From Martelella mediterranea DSM 17316 (GTDB lineage Bacteria; Pseudomonadota; Alphaproteobacteria; Rhizobiales; Rhizobiaceae), in the NCBI RefSeq assembly GCF_002043005.1, contig NZ_CP020330.1, forward strand, positions 2,250,001 through 2,314,000: DNA of 64,000 nt, written 5' to 3'. The position numbers and the translations under genes were made by a program. Below the pieces are notes generated by a model, which did not search any database, was not told where the DNA came from, and was given only the letters and a program-made list of their open reading frames with translations. Shown here in pieces: positions 52,206 through 61,485 of the stretch; the stretch's first letter is position 1; each line of letters begins with the position of its first letter.

Positions 52206-53339
52206 ATGTTTCAGAAGCTCTCGATCATCGCCGGATTGGCCTTGATGCCGGCATCGGCCGTTCTGGCCGACGATGTCAAATTACCGAGCACGATTGCCGT
52301 CACCGCGGCCGATGTCGGCGGAACGTCCTATAACCAGGCGATCGCCATCGGCAAGGCGCTGCAGGACGCCTATGGCGTTTCGCTGCGCGTGGTCGGCACC
52401 GGCAATCCGCAGGCCAAGGTGGCGCCGGTGCGCGAGGGCCGCATGCCGTTCTCGATCGCCGGCAGCGACGTGTTCTTCGCCTTCGAGGGGGTGGATGACT
52501 ACGCCTCGCCGGATTGGGGGCCGCAGGATCTGCGCGCCGTCAGCCTCGTCGGCGGCGACAATTGCCTCACCTATATCGTGGCCGGCGACGCCGGGATCGA
52601 AACCATGGCGGATTTCAAGGGCAAGCGCATTCCCTGGGTCGTCGGCTCCAGTCCGCTTCAGGCCAATGCCAAGGCGATGCTGGCCTTTGGCGGGCTGACG
52701 ATCGACGATGTCACCCTTGTCGAAATGCCGAGCTATGGCGCGGCGATCGACGCGATGATCAACGGCCAGGTGGACGGCGTGACCACGGTCAGCACCGGCG
52801 GGCTTGTCGAAAAAGCGGTCGCCGGTCCGCGCGGCCTGAAATATATTCCCTATCCCCATGACGATGCCGAGGGCTGGGCGCGGATGCGCGAGGTCAATCC
52901 GCATTTCGCCAAGCGGGTCGCGACCCAGGCGGCGGGCGGTCTCAAGGAGCCGCTGGAATGCATCGGCGTGCCCTATCCCGATGTCATCACCTATTCCGAG
53001 GATGACGACCTCGTCTACAATTTCACACGGGCGCTGATCGATCAGGTCGACGTCTATTCCAAGGCCGATCCGAGCACGGCCGGCTTTGCCGCCGACAAGC
53101 AGATGTTCGAGTGGACGGTTCCCTATCATGAGGCTTCGATCAAGGCCTATAGGGAGGCGGGCGTGTGGACCGACGAACTCGACGCCCACAATGACGCGCT
53201 TCTGGCGCGCGCCGCCGTGCTCGCCGATGCCTGGGCGACGACCGAGGATATTCGCGGCGATGCCGACTTTCAGGCAAAGTGGATGAAAATCCGCGCGGAG
53301 GCCCTGCAGGCGGCGGGCATGCCGGCCTATTTCGAATAG
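52206..53339 (+). CDS. TAXI-family TRAP transporter binding protein
   Basis: 377 residues from ATG 52206, behind GCAGGAGGAG. Signal peptide MFQKLSIIAGLALMPASAVLADD. TAXI pattern: IAVTAADVGGTSYNQAIAIGKALQDAYGVSLRVVGTGNPQAKVAPVREGRMPFSIAGSDVFFAFEG and VVGSSPLQANAKAMLAFGGLTIDDVTLVEMPSYGAAIDAMINGQVDGVTTVSTGG. TAXI proteins bind small organic acids such as glutamate or 2-oxo acids, with membrane parts of the fused DctQM kind. The membrane gene follows after 13 bases. Confidence 0.92.
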   Translation: MFQKLSIIAGLALMPASAVLADDVKLPSTIAVTAADVGGTSYNQAIAIGKALQDAYGVSLRVVGTGNPQAKVAPVREGRMPFSIAGSDVFFAFEGVDDYASPDWGPQDLRAVSLVGGDNCLTYIVAGDAGIETMADFKGKRIPWVVGSSPLQANAKAMLAFGGLTIDDVTLVEMPSYGAAIDAMINGQVDGVTTVSTGGLVEKAVAGPRGLKYIPYPHDDAEGWARMREVNPHFAKRVATQAAGGLKEPLECIGVPYPDVITYSEDDDLVYNFTRALIDQVDVYSKADPSTAGFAADKQMFEWTVPYHEASIKAYREAGVWTDELDAHNDALLARAAVLADAWATTEDIRGDADFQAKWMKIRAEALQAAGMPAYFE

Positions 53340-53352
53340 ACGAAAGCGCGAT

Positions 53353-55344
53353 ATGTCCGACACTACGGTCAATAACGATGTTTCAGGCGGGGACACGGTC
53401 TCCGCCAGAGAACTCGGGGGCGCGGCGCGCTGGATAGCCCGGCTCGCAACGGTGGCACTGATCGTGCTGTCGATCAACCAGGCCTTCAACATCAGTTCGC
53501 GCATGGGCTATACGCTGATCGAGCAGCAATATCTCTATACCGTGCTGTTCCTGACCATACCCGTCGCCTTCCTGCTTTTCCCGATGCGGGCAAGCCAGGC
53601 AAAGCGCGGGCCGACGATCATCGACTGGGTTCTCGCGGGCCTCTCGGCCGCCTGCTTCATCTTCTTCATCTATTACGCCTACTCGATCATCCGCTATGGC
53701 TGGGAGATGATGCCGCCCTTCAACACGGTCATTGTCGGCGCGGTGCTGTGGGTTCTGGTGATCGAGGCGGCGCGTCGGGCCGGCGGGTTGGTTCTGGCCG
53801 TCATCGTGCTGTTTTTCTCCGCCTATCCGCTTTTCGCCGACAAGCTGCCCGGGCCGATCTCGGCCTTTGCGTCGCCGTTCGAATATGTCGCGGCCTATCA
53901 CGCGATGTCGCTCGAGAGCATGATGGGGATACCGCTCCGGGCCTTCGCCAATCTGGTCTTCGGCTTCATCCTGTTCGGCGTGGCGCTGGAGCATACCGGG
54001 GCAGGGCGGTTCTTCATCAATCTCGCCTTCGCCCTGCTCGGCCATGTGCGCGGCGGGCCGGCCAAGGTGGCGATCATGTCGAGCGGGCTGATGGGCTCGC
54101 TTTCGGGCAGCGTCGTCACCAATGTGCTGACCACCGGGGTGATGACGATCCCGGCGATGAAGCGCTCGGGCATGAAGGGCGTCACGGCGGCGGCGATCGA
54201 GACTTGCGCCTCCACCGGCGGCGTGCTGATGCCGCCGGTCATGGGCGCCGCCGCCTTCGTGATGGCGAGTTTCCTGCAGGTGTCCTATTCGACGATCGCG
54301 CTCGCCGCGGCCATACCCGCGCTACTCTATTTCTTCGGCCTGTTCATCCAGATCGATGCGCGGGCCGCTCGCGACGGGCTCAAGGGACTGCCCGAGGCGG
54401 AACTGCCCGATCTGAAGCAGACACTGAAGGAAGGCTGGCACCATAGCTTCGCGATCGTGCTACTGGTCTTCATGCTGCTGGTCATGCGCCAGGAATCGCT
54501 CGCGCCCTATTATGCGACCGCGATTTTGCTGATCATCAACCAGATCGTCTCGAAGGACGGACGCTGGGGCAGGAAAGAGGTGCTGGCCTTCATAGATGGC
54601 AGCGCGCAGCTGTTTTCCAATCTTGCCGCGATCCTTGCCGGCGTGGGCATGATCGTCGGCGGTCTGTCGATGACCGGGCTTGCCGGCACGCTGGTGAACG
54701 ACCTGCTGTTCATCGCCGGCGGTAACCCTTACGTGCTCTTGATCATGGGCGCGGTCACCAGCCTTGTGCTCGGGGTCGGCATGCCGTCCACGGCCTGCTA
54801 CATCTTCCTGGCCATCATGCTGGCGCCGGCGCTGATCCAGGCCGGGCTGGAGCCGATCGCGGTGCATCTGTTCATCTTCTACTGGGGCATGCTGAGCTAT
54901 ATCACGCCGCCGCTTGCGCTTGGCGCGTTTGCGGCCGCCTCGGTTGCCAAGACGCCGCCGATGCAGACCGGCTATGAATCGATGAAGATCGGCTCGGTGA
55001 TCTATTTCATCCCGTTCTTCTTCGTACTTGATCCCGGTCTGGTTCTGGTCGGGCATTGGCAGAACATCGTGTTTTCCAGCGCGCTCGCCGTGTTCGGCGT
55101 GTTCATCTTCGCCGGGGCAATTCAGGGCTATCTGGCGGGGATCGGACCTCTGTTCACGAGAACGCCGGCGGGACTGTTGTTGCGGGTGCCTATCCTCGTG
55201 GGCGCGGTATTGATCGCCCTGCCGGGCGAGGCCATTCCGGGCGTCAGCGATGTAGAACTGCTGATCGCGGGACTGGCGCTGATCGCGCCGATCCTGACCG
55301 CGGCATTTATCCTGAACCGCAGGACGGCTGTCGCCGCTGCCTGA
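53353..55344 (+). CDS. TRAP transporter, fused small and large membrane subunits
   Basis: 663 residues. The first four helices (about 25-135) are the DctQ part, and the rest is a DctM-type elevator unit with about twelve helices and family motifs SLESMMGIPLRAFANLVFGFILFGVALEHTGAG, MGSLSGSVVTNVLTTGVMTIPAMKRSGMKGVTAAAIETCASTGGVLMPPVMGAAAFVMASF, and VLGVGMPSTACYIFLAIMLAPALIQ. It imports the ligand of the TAXI protein, driven by an ion gradient, often Na+. Both genes share the promoter gap with palindrome 5. Confidence 0.94.
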   Translation: MSDTTVNNDVSGGDTVSARELGGAARWIARLATVALIVLSINQAFNISSRMGYTLIEQQYLYTVLFLTIPVAFLLFPMRASQAKRGPTIIDWVLAGLSAACFIFFIYYAYSIIRYGWEMMPPFNTVIVGAVLWVLVIEAARRAGGLVLAVIVLFFSAYPLFADKLPGPISAFASPFEYVAAYHAMSLESMMGIPLRAFANLVFGFILFGVALEHTGAGRFFINLAFALLGHVRGGPAKVAIMSSGLMGSLSGSVVTNVLTTGVMTIPAMKRSGMKGVTAAAIETCASTGGVLMPPVMGAAAFVMASFLQVSYSTIALAAAIPALLYFFGLFIQIDARAARDGLKGLPEAELPDLKQTLKEGWHHSFAIVLLVFMLLVMRQESLAPYYATAILLIINQIVSKDGRWGRKEVLAFIDGSAQLFSNLAAILAGVGMIVGGLSMTGLAGTLVNDLLFIAGGNPYVLLIMGAVTSLVLGVGMPSTACYIFLAIMLAPALIQAGLEPIAVHLFIFYWGMLSYITPPLALGAFAAASVAKTPPMQTGYESMKIGSVIYFIPFFFVLDPGLVLVGHWQNIVFSSALAVFGVFIFAGAIQGYLAGIGPLFTRTPAGLLLRVPILVGAVLIALPGEAIPGVSDVELLIAGLALIAPILTAAFILNRRTAVAAA

Positions 55345-55515
55345 AGCGTCCCAAAGGCCTCAAACGCCGGATTATTGCGCGTGAGAGGGCAACGGGCTAA
55401 GAGTTTCGGCCGGGTCGCCGGAGACGATCGTTTTTTGCGCTTGCGGCGAGATAGCCGGTCCCGCCTTTGCCGGGCGCGCTTGAGAACGGGCGCACCGCAT
55501 GCAATGTGAGGGGCA

Positions 55516-56157
55516 ATGCCGAAGACGATAGCCAGGGTCGAGGACCTTCTCGATACGCTTTCAACGTTGCCGGCCGGCGCGCGCCGGCTCGTTGCGATTG
55601 CCGGGGCGCCCGGCAGCGGCAAGTCCACGCTTGCTGACGACCTCGTCGCCCGGCTCAATCGGCGTGCGCCGGGCTCAGCCGCCGTCATTCCGATGGACGG
55701 GTTTCACCTTGATGACGGGTTGCTGAAGGCGCGCGGAACGCTGTCGCGCAAGGGCGCGCCCTATACGTTCGATGTCGGCGGGCTGGCGGCGATGCTCCGC
55801 CGTCTCCGCGCCAACGAAGAGGATGAAATCATCGTTCCGCTGTTTGACCGTAAACTCGAAATCTCCCGAGCGGGCGCGCGCGCTGTCCCGCGCGCAGTTC
55901 CGCTGTTGGTGGTCGAGGGCAATTATCTGCTGCTGGACGAGCCCGGCTGGCGCGAACTTCGCGCCATTTTCGACCTGACCATCAGTCTCGATGTCCCATT
56001 CGATGTTCTGAAACAAAGGCTTTTGCAGCGCTGGACGGATATGGGTTTTGCGCCGGAAGCGGCGCATGCCAAGGCCTATGAAAACGACCTCCCCAACGCC
56101 AGGACCGTCATTGACCGCAGCCACCCGGCGGATATCGTCTTCCGGCCGGTTGGCTGA
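55516..56157 (+). CDS. P-loop kinase of the nucleoside/pantothenate/fructose kinase type
   Basis: 213 residues. P-loop GAPGSGKST (about 30-38), then IPMDGFHLDDGLLKARGTLSRKGAPYTFDVGGL with the DGFH motif of uridine and pantothenate kinase-like proteins, LVVEGNYLLLDEPGW, and a C-terminal lid NDLPNARTVIDRS. The rhizobial fructose kinase FrcK has this size and motif set, but nucleoside kinases do too. The gene stands alone, convergent with putA, after a 171-base gap in which nothing clear is seen. Substrate uncertain. Confidence 0.82.
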   Translation: MPKTIARVEDLLDTLSTLPAGARRLVAIAGAPGSGKSTLADDLVARLNRRAPGSAAVIPMDGFHLDDGLLKARGTLSRKGAPYTFDVGGLAAMLRRLRANEEDEIIVPLFDRKLEISRAGARAVPRAVPLLVVEGNYLLLDEPGWRELRAIFDLTISLDVPFDVLKQRLLQRWTDMGFAPEAAHAKAYENDLPNARTVIDRSHPADIVFRPVG

Positions 56158-56169
56158 CAGTCTTTTGGC

Positions 56170-59100
56170 TCAGCTCACGCCGCCAAGCAGCTTGGCGTTG
56201 CCGCCGGCCGCGGTGGTGTCGACGCAGACATGGCGTTCCTTCAACGCGTGGCCGGCATCCGGCGCGCCCGTCACCAGCGGCAGGATCGGGCCCTTGCGGC
56301 TGGCGAGTGCCTTGCGGAGCGCCCGCGCGGTCTCCTCGTCGCCCCACCAGAGAACGGCTGAAATGCCTTCCAGATCGGCAAGGCTTTCCGGCGCGATCGA
56401 GCCGGTTGCGACGGCCGGACGACCGCCCTGCGCGCCGACCATCATCGCCTGCTGTCGGGCGGCCTCCTTGCCTGGGCCGAGGCAAAGCAGCGGCGCGCGG
56501 GGCAGCGCGGTGAGCACGTTCGATTCGCCCGTTGGCCCGGGAAGCGTGTCGCGGAACACGCGGCCCGACTCGACGGCCGCGCGCGCAATTTCGTCCCTGA
56601 GCGCTGCCGGCGACATTTCCGTATCCCAGGCCTCGCTAGCGGTCTCGGCCGCGTGTTTGCGGAAACGGTCGAGATAGCGCGGGCCGCCTGCCTTCGGGCC
56701 GGTGCCGGACAGGCCTTCGCCGCCGAAGGGCTGGCTGCCGACGATCGCGCCGATCTGGTTGCGGTTGATGTAGATGTTACCGGCCTGGATGCGGTCGGAA
56801 ACGTGCTGCACGCGGTCGTCGATCCGGGTCTGGAGGCCGAAGGTCAGGCCGTAGCCGGAGGCGTTGATGGCATCGATCACCGCGTCGATCTCGTCCGCCT
56901 CGAAGGTTACCACATGCAGGACCGGGCCGAAGATTTCGCGCTCCATATCCGCGATGCCGCCAATCCTGATCAGGGTCGGGGCGATGAAATGGCCGGTGTC
57001 GGGCGTCGTGGTCGTCTTGAGGATGCGTCCCTCGTCCTCGGCGACGGCGAGATATTCGGCAATGCCCGCCTTGGCCTCGGCATCGATGACCGGGCCGACA
57101 TCGGTGGAAATATGCCATGGCCGCCCGATCCTGAGCGCATCCATCGCGCCCGTCAGCATGCGCAGGAAATGGTCGGCAATGTCCTTCTGGACGTAGAGGC
57201 AGCGCAATGCCGAGCAGCGCTGGCCGGCCGACTGGAACGCCGACTGGACGATGGCCGCGACCGCCTGTTCCGGCAGCGCCGTGCTGTCTACGATCATCGC
57301 GTTGAGGCCGCCGGTCTCCGCGATGAACGGCGCGCCGGGCGCGAGGTTTTCGGCCATGGCGCGGTGGATGATCTGCGCTGTTTCGGTGGAGCCGGTGAAG
57401 GCGACGCCGCCGACCGCCGGATTTGAGGTCAGCGCCTTGCCGACATCGCCGGCGCCGGGTAGAAGCTGAAGCGCGGTTTCGGGCACGCCAGCCTCATGCA
57501 GAAGCTGGCAGGCGCGGAAAGCGATCAGCGGCGTCTGTTCGGCGGGCTTGGCAAGCACGGCGTTGCCGGTTGCAAGGGCTGCGGCGATCTGGCCGGTGAA
57601 GATCGCCAGCGGAAAGTTCCACGGGCTGATGCATGCAAAGACGCCGATCGGCGGCGCGCCCTCGGCCTGTCCGGCGTAGTAGCGCAGGAAATCCACCGCC
57701 TCGCGCAGTTCGGCAACCGCGTCCGTAAGCGTCTTGCCGGCTTCGCGGGCGAGAAGCGCGAAGATTTCGCCGAAGTTTTCCTCGTAGAGATCGGCGGCCT
57801 TTTCCAGCACCTTGCGGCGCTCGCTGGCGTCGGCCTCCCATGGGCGTGCAGCCGCGCAGGCGGCATTGACGGTTTCAGCCGAAGCCCAGGTTACGCTGCC
57901 GACGATATCATGCTGGCGGGCCGGATTGTTCATCTCGGCCGTCTCGCCGGCGGGGGCTTCACCGGCAATGATCGGTCCCGCCTGCCAGCGATGGCTCTCG
58001 AACCGATCGCGCGCCTCATCGATCATCGCCAGCGTCGGGCGATGGGCGAGATCGAAACCGGCGGAATTCTGCCGTTCCGGCGCAAACAGGGTGGAGCCGG
58101 TCCGCAGCTTGGTCGGCTTCACCTTGTCGAACGGATCGGCGGCAACGGTTTCCGGCGGCACATCCTCGTCGACGATCTGGTTGACGAAGGAAGAGTTGGC
58201 GCCGTTTTCAAGCAGGCGGCGGACCAGATAGGCCAGAAGATCGCGGTGCGCGCCAACGGGCGCGTAGATCCGGCAATGGGTGTTGTGGCGTTCCTTCAGG
58301 ATCGAATGCAGCGCCTCGCCCATGCCGTGGAGGCGCTGGAACTCCCAGGCCTGGTTGTCGCCGGCCATATCCAGGATTGCCGCGCAGCTATGGGCGTTGT
58401 GGGTGGCGAATTGCGGGTAGATCCGGTCGGTCATGCCCAGCAGCTTGCGGGCATTGGCGATATAGGAAATGTCTGTGGCGGGCTTGGCGGTGAACACCGG
58501 GAAACTGTCGATGCCCTCGACCTGGGCAAGCTTGATCTCGGTGTCCCAATAGGCGCCCTTGACGAGCCGCACCATGATCTTGCGGTCGAGCCGGGTCGCA
58601 AGCGCGTAGAGCCAGTCGATGGTCGGCCCGGCGCGCTTGCCGTAGGCCTGCACCACCACGCCGAACCCGTCCCAGCCGGCAAGCGACGGCTCGGACAGAA
58701 CCGCCTCGATCACGTCCATCGACAGGCTGAGGCGGTTGGCCTCCTCGGCATCGATATTGAGCCCGATGCCGGCGGAACGGGCAAGCTGGGCGAGCGTGCG
58801 CAGACGCGGCACGACATGATCCATCACCGTGTCGTGCTGGGCTTCTTCGTAACGCGGGTGGAGCGCGGAGAGCTTGACCGAGATGCCGGGATTGTTGCGG
58901 ATATCGTCTGCGGTCGCGGCTTCGGAGATCGCGCCGATCGCACGGGAATAGGCGAGGTGATAGCGTTTGGCATCGCCTTCGGTGCGGGCGGCCTCGCCGA
59001 GCATGTCGTAGCTGTAGGTGTAGCCCTTTTCTTCCATGTTCGCGGCGCGCTTCAGCGCAGAGGCAATTGTCTCGCCGAGCACGAATTGCGAGCCCATTTC

Positions 59101-59598
59101 CTTCATCGCGCGGCCGACGGCGGTGCGGATCACCGGTTCGCCGAGGCGCTTCACCGCGCCGCGCAGTGTGCTCACCACGCCCTTGTTTTCTTCCTTGAGA
59201 ACCCGGCCCGTCAGCATCAGCGCCCAGGTCGAGGCATTGACCAGCGGCGAGGTGGAATGGCCCATATGCCGGCCCCAATCCGACGGCGCGATCTTGTCCT
59301 CGATCAGCGCGTCGATGGTTTCGGCATCGGGCACCCTCAGCAGCGCCTCGGCGAGACACATCAGCGCGATGCCCTCATCGGTGGAAAGGCCGTATTCGGC
59401 GAGAAACACCTCCATCATGCCGGGCTTGGCATGATTGCGGATGGCGCGCACCAGATCGGCCGCGTCTTCCGAGATGCGGGCGCGATCCTCGGCGCTCAGC
59501 TTCGCCTCATCGCGGAGCCGCTCGATCAGTTGCGCCTCGTCGGCATAGGTGCCCGCGTCGATAGCGTTGCGCAGGTCTGCCTCATTGTTTTCTGTCAT
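56170..59598 (-). CDS. putA: Bifunctional proline dehydrogenase / pyrroline-5-carboxylate dehydrogenase
   Basis: 1142 residues. N-terminal alpha-helical region, then the proline dehydrogenase barrel (GISVKLSALHPRYEEAQHD, GIGLNIDAEEANRLSLSMDVIEAV, VRLVKGAYWDTEIKLAQ, YAPVGAHRDLLAYLVRRLLENGANSSFV). The aldehyde dehydrogenase domain follows with SPWNFPLAIFTGQ, ETGGLNAMIVDSTALPEQAV and the catalytic Cys in SAGQRCSALR. No ribbon-helix-helix domain is present at the N-terminus, so it is not self-regulating, in line with the divergent Lrp-type gene. It oxidises proline to glutamate, giving electrons to quinone and NAD+. Confidence 0.96.
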   Translation of the reverse strand: MTENNEADLRNAIDAGTYADEAQLIERLRDEAKLSAEDRARISEDAADLVRAIRNHAKPGMMEVFLAEYGLSTDEGIALMCLAEALLRVPDAETIDALIEDKIAPSDWGRHMGHSTSPLVNASTWALMLTGRVLKEENKGVVSTLRGAVKRLGEPVIRTAVGRAMKEMGSQFVLGETIASALKRAANMEEKGYTYSYDMLGEAARTEGDAKRYHLAYSRAIGAISEAATADDIRNNPGISVKLSALHPRYEEAQHDTVMDHVVPRLRTLAQLARSAGIGLNIDAEEANRLSLSMDVIEAVLSEPSLAGWDGFGVVVQAYGKRAGPTIDWLYALATRLDRKIMVRLVKGAYWDTEIKLAQVEGIDSFPVFTAKPATDISYIANARKLLGMTDRIYPQFATHNAHSCAAILDMAGDNQAWEFQRLHGMGEALHSILKERHNTHCRIYAPVGAHRDLLAYLVRRLLENGANSSFVNQIVDEDVPPETVAADPFDKVKPTKLRTGSTLFAPERQNSAGFDLAHRPTLAMIDEARDRFESHRWQAGPIIAGEAPAGETAEMNNPARQHDIVGSVTWASAETVNAACAAARPWEADASERRKVLEKAADLYEENFGEIFALLAREAGKTLTDAVAELREAVDFLRYYAGQAEGAPPIGVFACISPWNFPLAIFTGQIAAALATGNAVLAKPAEQTPLIAFRACQLLHEAGVPETALQLLPGAGDVGKALTSNPAVGGVAFTGSTETAQIIHRAMAENLAPGAPFIAETGGLNAMIVDSTALPEQAVAAIVQSAFQSAGQRCSALRCLYVQKDIADHFLRMLTGAMDALRIGRPWHISTDVGPVIDAEAKAGIAEYLAVAEDEGRILKTTTTPDTGHFIAPTLIRIGGIADMEREIFGPVLHVVTFEADEIDAVIDAINASGYGLTFGLQTRIDDRVQHVSDRIQAGNIYINRNQIGAIVGSQPFGGEGLSGTGPKAGGPRYLDRFRKHAAETASEAWDTEMSPAALRDEIARAAVESGRVFRDTLPGPTGESNVLTALPRAPLLCLGPGKEAARQQAMMVGAQGGRPAVATGSIAPESLADLEGISAVLWWGDEETARALRKALASRKGPILPLVTGAPDAGHALKERHVCVDTTAAGGNAKLLGGVS

Positions 59599-59703
59599 GA
59601 CAATTCCCTCTGGACTACCCTATTATAATCGGTAGACGGCAGGCGTTTTGCCTGATTGATATGAAAAATATTATCGTTTCGTCTGAATTTGAGGGGTTTT
59701 CCA

Positions 59704-60180
59704 GTGAATGAGAGCAGTGCCGATCTCGACCGATTCGACCGCGCAATCATGAGCACGCTGGCCGAGAACGGCCGCATCTCGATCACCGATCTCGCCAAAC
59801 GCATCGGCCTGTCGAAATCGCCGACCCAGGCGCGGGTGCGTCATCTGGAGGAGGCTGGCATCATCAGGGGCTATCGCGCCATCCTCGATCCCATTCAACT
59901 GGGCCTCGACTATGTCGCCTTTGTCGAGGTGAAGCTGTCGGATACGCGCGAGAAGGCGCTGTCGGAATTCAACAAGGCGGTGGTCGGGCTCGTCGAGGTC
60001 GAGCAGGTGCACATGATCGCGGGACGCTTCGATTACCTGCTGAAAATCCGCACCGCCTCGATGCGATCCTACCGACGGGTGCTCGCCGAGCGGATTTCGA
60101 CGCTCCCGCATGTGGCCTCGACCTCGACCTATATGGCGATGCAGTCGATCAAGGAAAACGGCATTTCAGAGGACGGCTGA
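59704..60180 (+). CDS. putR: Lrp/AsnC-family activator of proline use
   Basis: 158 residues from GTG 59704, about 7 bases after TGAGGGG. Helix-turn-helix LDRFDRAIMSTLAENGRISITDLAKRIGLSKSPTQARVRHLEEAGIIRGYRAILDPIQLGLDYVAFVEVKLS, then the RAM ligand domain. Divergent from putA with a 105-base gap that is AT-rich (TATGAAAAATATTATCG). In Agrobacterium and Rhizobium, an Lrp-type PutR activates putA in reply to proline, and the same layout is present here. The gene symbol is given by this context. Confidence 0.88.
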   Translation: MNESSADLDRFDRAIMSTLAENGRISITDLAKRIGLSKSPTQARVRHLEEAGIIRGYRAILDPIQLGLDYVAFVEVKLSDTREKALSEFNKAVVGLVEVEQVHMIAGRFDYLLKIRTASMRSYRRVLAERISTLPHVASTSTYMAMQSIKENGISEDG

Positions 60181-60185
60181 TGGCG

Positions 60186-60287
60186 CTGGAGCATCGGGCG
60201 ATTGGTCGGCATCGCCCGATGCTCCAGAGTCGTTCTTTTGGCGCGTCGGGTTAGCGGAAAACCGGTGACCACTTTTCCGCCCGACGC
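60186..60287. repeat. Two nested palindromic units between putR and a LacI-type gene
   Basis: Unit 1: a perfect 17-bp stem, CTGGAGCATCGGGCGAT (60186-60202) with ATCGCCCGATGCTCCAG (60211-60227), loop 8 bases. Unit 2: GCGTCGGG (60243-60250) with CCCGACGC (60280-60287), enclosing CGGAAAA (60255-60261) with TTTTCCG (60273-60279). The unit 2 style (CGGAAAACCGGTGACCACTT) is like the RIME-type intergenic repeats of rhizobia. The two genes converge here, and the hairpins probably serve as transcript ends; CTTTT lies between the units. Confidence 0.75.
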
Positions 60288-60288
60288 T

Positions 60289-61296
60289 TTATCCGCCGCG
60301 GATCGAAGAGCGCCATACGAGCTCGGCATGCAGCGTCACGGTCGGGCTTGCAGCGGGTGCGGAAAGCGGGGCGGAGAGCCACTCGACCGCCTGTTGGGCG
60401 ATCTGGTCCACCGGCTGGTCGAAGGTCGTGAGATCGTAGGATTCCCAGCCGGCCTGTTCGATATTGTCGAAGCCCGCGACGCAAAGCTGATCGGGGATCG
60501 ACAGCGAAAACTGGTTGCGCGCGGCATCCATGAAGCCGCAGGCGAGCAGGTCGGTGGCGCAGAACACCCCGTCTGGCCGGTCCTTTCGGGTCAGCAGGCG
60601 CTGGGCGAGCGTGCGGCCTGAAGCATAGGCCGTCTGGCCGTAGCGCTCGACGATCACCTCGATGCCCTCGGCCTGTCCCGCGGCGAGGAAACCGCGTTCG
60701 CGCGCCAACAGGCTCGGCGTCATCGAGGCCGAATTGGCGAAGGCGAGGCGTCGGCAGCCGGCGCGCAGGAAGGCGGTCAGGATCCGCCGCGCGGCCTCGT
60801 CATTGTCGAAATTGATCCTGAGCGGGCCTTCCTGATCGTCATCGCGGTTGATCAGCACCAGCCGCTGGCCGTTGCGCAGACAGAGCTGGACGATCGACTT
60901 GTCCGGCAGGCCCGAGAGAATGATGGAGGCATCCGCCCGGTAGCTGATCGCCTGGCGCAACGCCTTGTCGGCGCTGCCGTCGGAACGGTCGGTGTTGACC
61001 AGCATGGCGATCTTGCTGTGATCCTGCAGCTTCTGGGTAATGGCGCTGACGAGCGCAGAGCGATAGGGGGTCGCGACTTCGGAGGCGATCAGGCAGACGA
61101 TCCCGCTTTCATTGCGCATCAGCCCGCGGGCGAGATGGTTGACGTGGTAGCCGAGCTCCTCGGCCGCCGCCATCACCTTGCGGCGCGTTTCCGCCGAGAC
61201 GCTGGCGCCCGGCGTGAAGGTGCGCGAGACGGCTGAGCGGGAAACACCGGCGCGGCGAGCGACTTCCTGCGCGCTGACAAATTCTTTCTCGGCCAT
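60289..61296 (-). CDS. LacI-family transcriptional regulator
   Basis: 335 residues. DNA-binding domain VSAQEVARRAGVSRSAVSRTFTPGASVSAETRRKVMAAAEELGYHVNHLARGL (about 7-58), then a periplasmic-binding-like sensor domain (GIVCLIASEVATPYRSALVSAITQ..., GVFCATDLLACGFMDAAR, QLCVAGFDNIEQAGWESYDLTTFDQP). It follows iolG on the same strand after 189 bases and may share its transcript or use its own promoter with the palindrome at 61336-61347. Its ligand and targets are unknown; myo-inositol-related transport is possible from position. Confidence 0.9.
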   Translation of the reverse strand: MAEKEFVSAQEVARRAGVSRSAVSRTFTPGASVSAETRRKVMAAAEELGYHVNHLARGLMRNESGIVCLIASEVATPYRSALVSAITQKLQDHSKIAMLVNTDRSDGSADKALRQAISYRADASIILSGLPDKSIVQLCLRNGQRLVLINRDDDQEGPLRINFDNDEAARRILTAFLRAGCRRLAFANSASMTPSLLARERGFLAAGQAEGIEVIVERYGQTAYASGRTLAQRLLTRKDRPDGVFCATDLLACGFMDAARNQFSLSIPDQLCVAGFDNIEQAGWESYDLTTFDQPVDQIAQQAVEWLSAPLSAPAASPTVTLHAELVWRSSIRGG

Positions 61297-61335
61297 CGTT
61301 CCCCCTCGACAACCTCATTCTGCTTTGGAATGCAC

Positions 61336-61347
61336 TGTTGTGCAACA
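61336..61347. promoter_or_regulatory. Candidate LacI-type operator
   Basis: TGTTG-TG-CAACA, a 12-bp inverted repeat 40 bases upstream of the LacI-type start. The short symmetric form with a central two-base step is common for this family. The rest of the 189-base gap 61297-61485 shows nothing clear. Confidence 0.4.
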
Positions 61348-61485
61348 AAGCCTTTATGAAGTTTTTGCGACCGAGCATTGACTTTCGAGAGCGGCCAAAG
61401 CGCATGGTGCACACCTTTGCAGCGACGCATGCACTGTTCCCTGCGTTGCTCCTATTCGATGGCGGCAGTGCGGAGCGCCCGGCGC

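Noticed and set aside
57496..59628. Plus-strand open frame of 710 codons opposite putA.
   Set aside because: Antisense shadow of putA with low-complexity composition.
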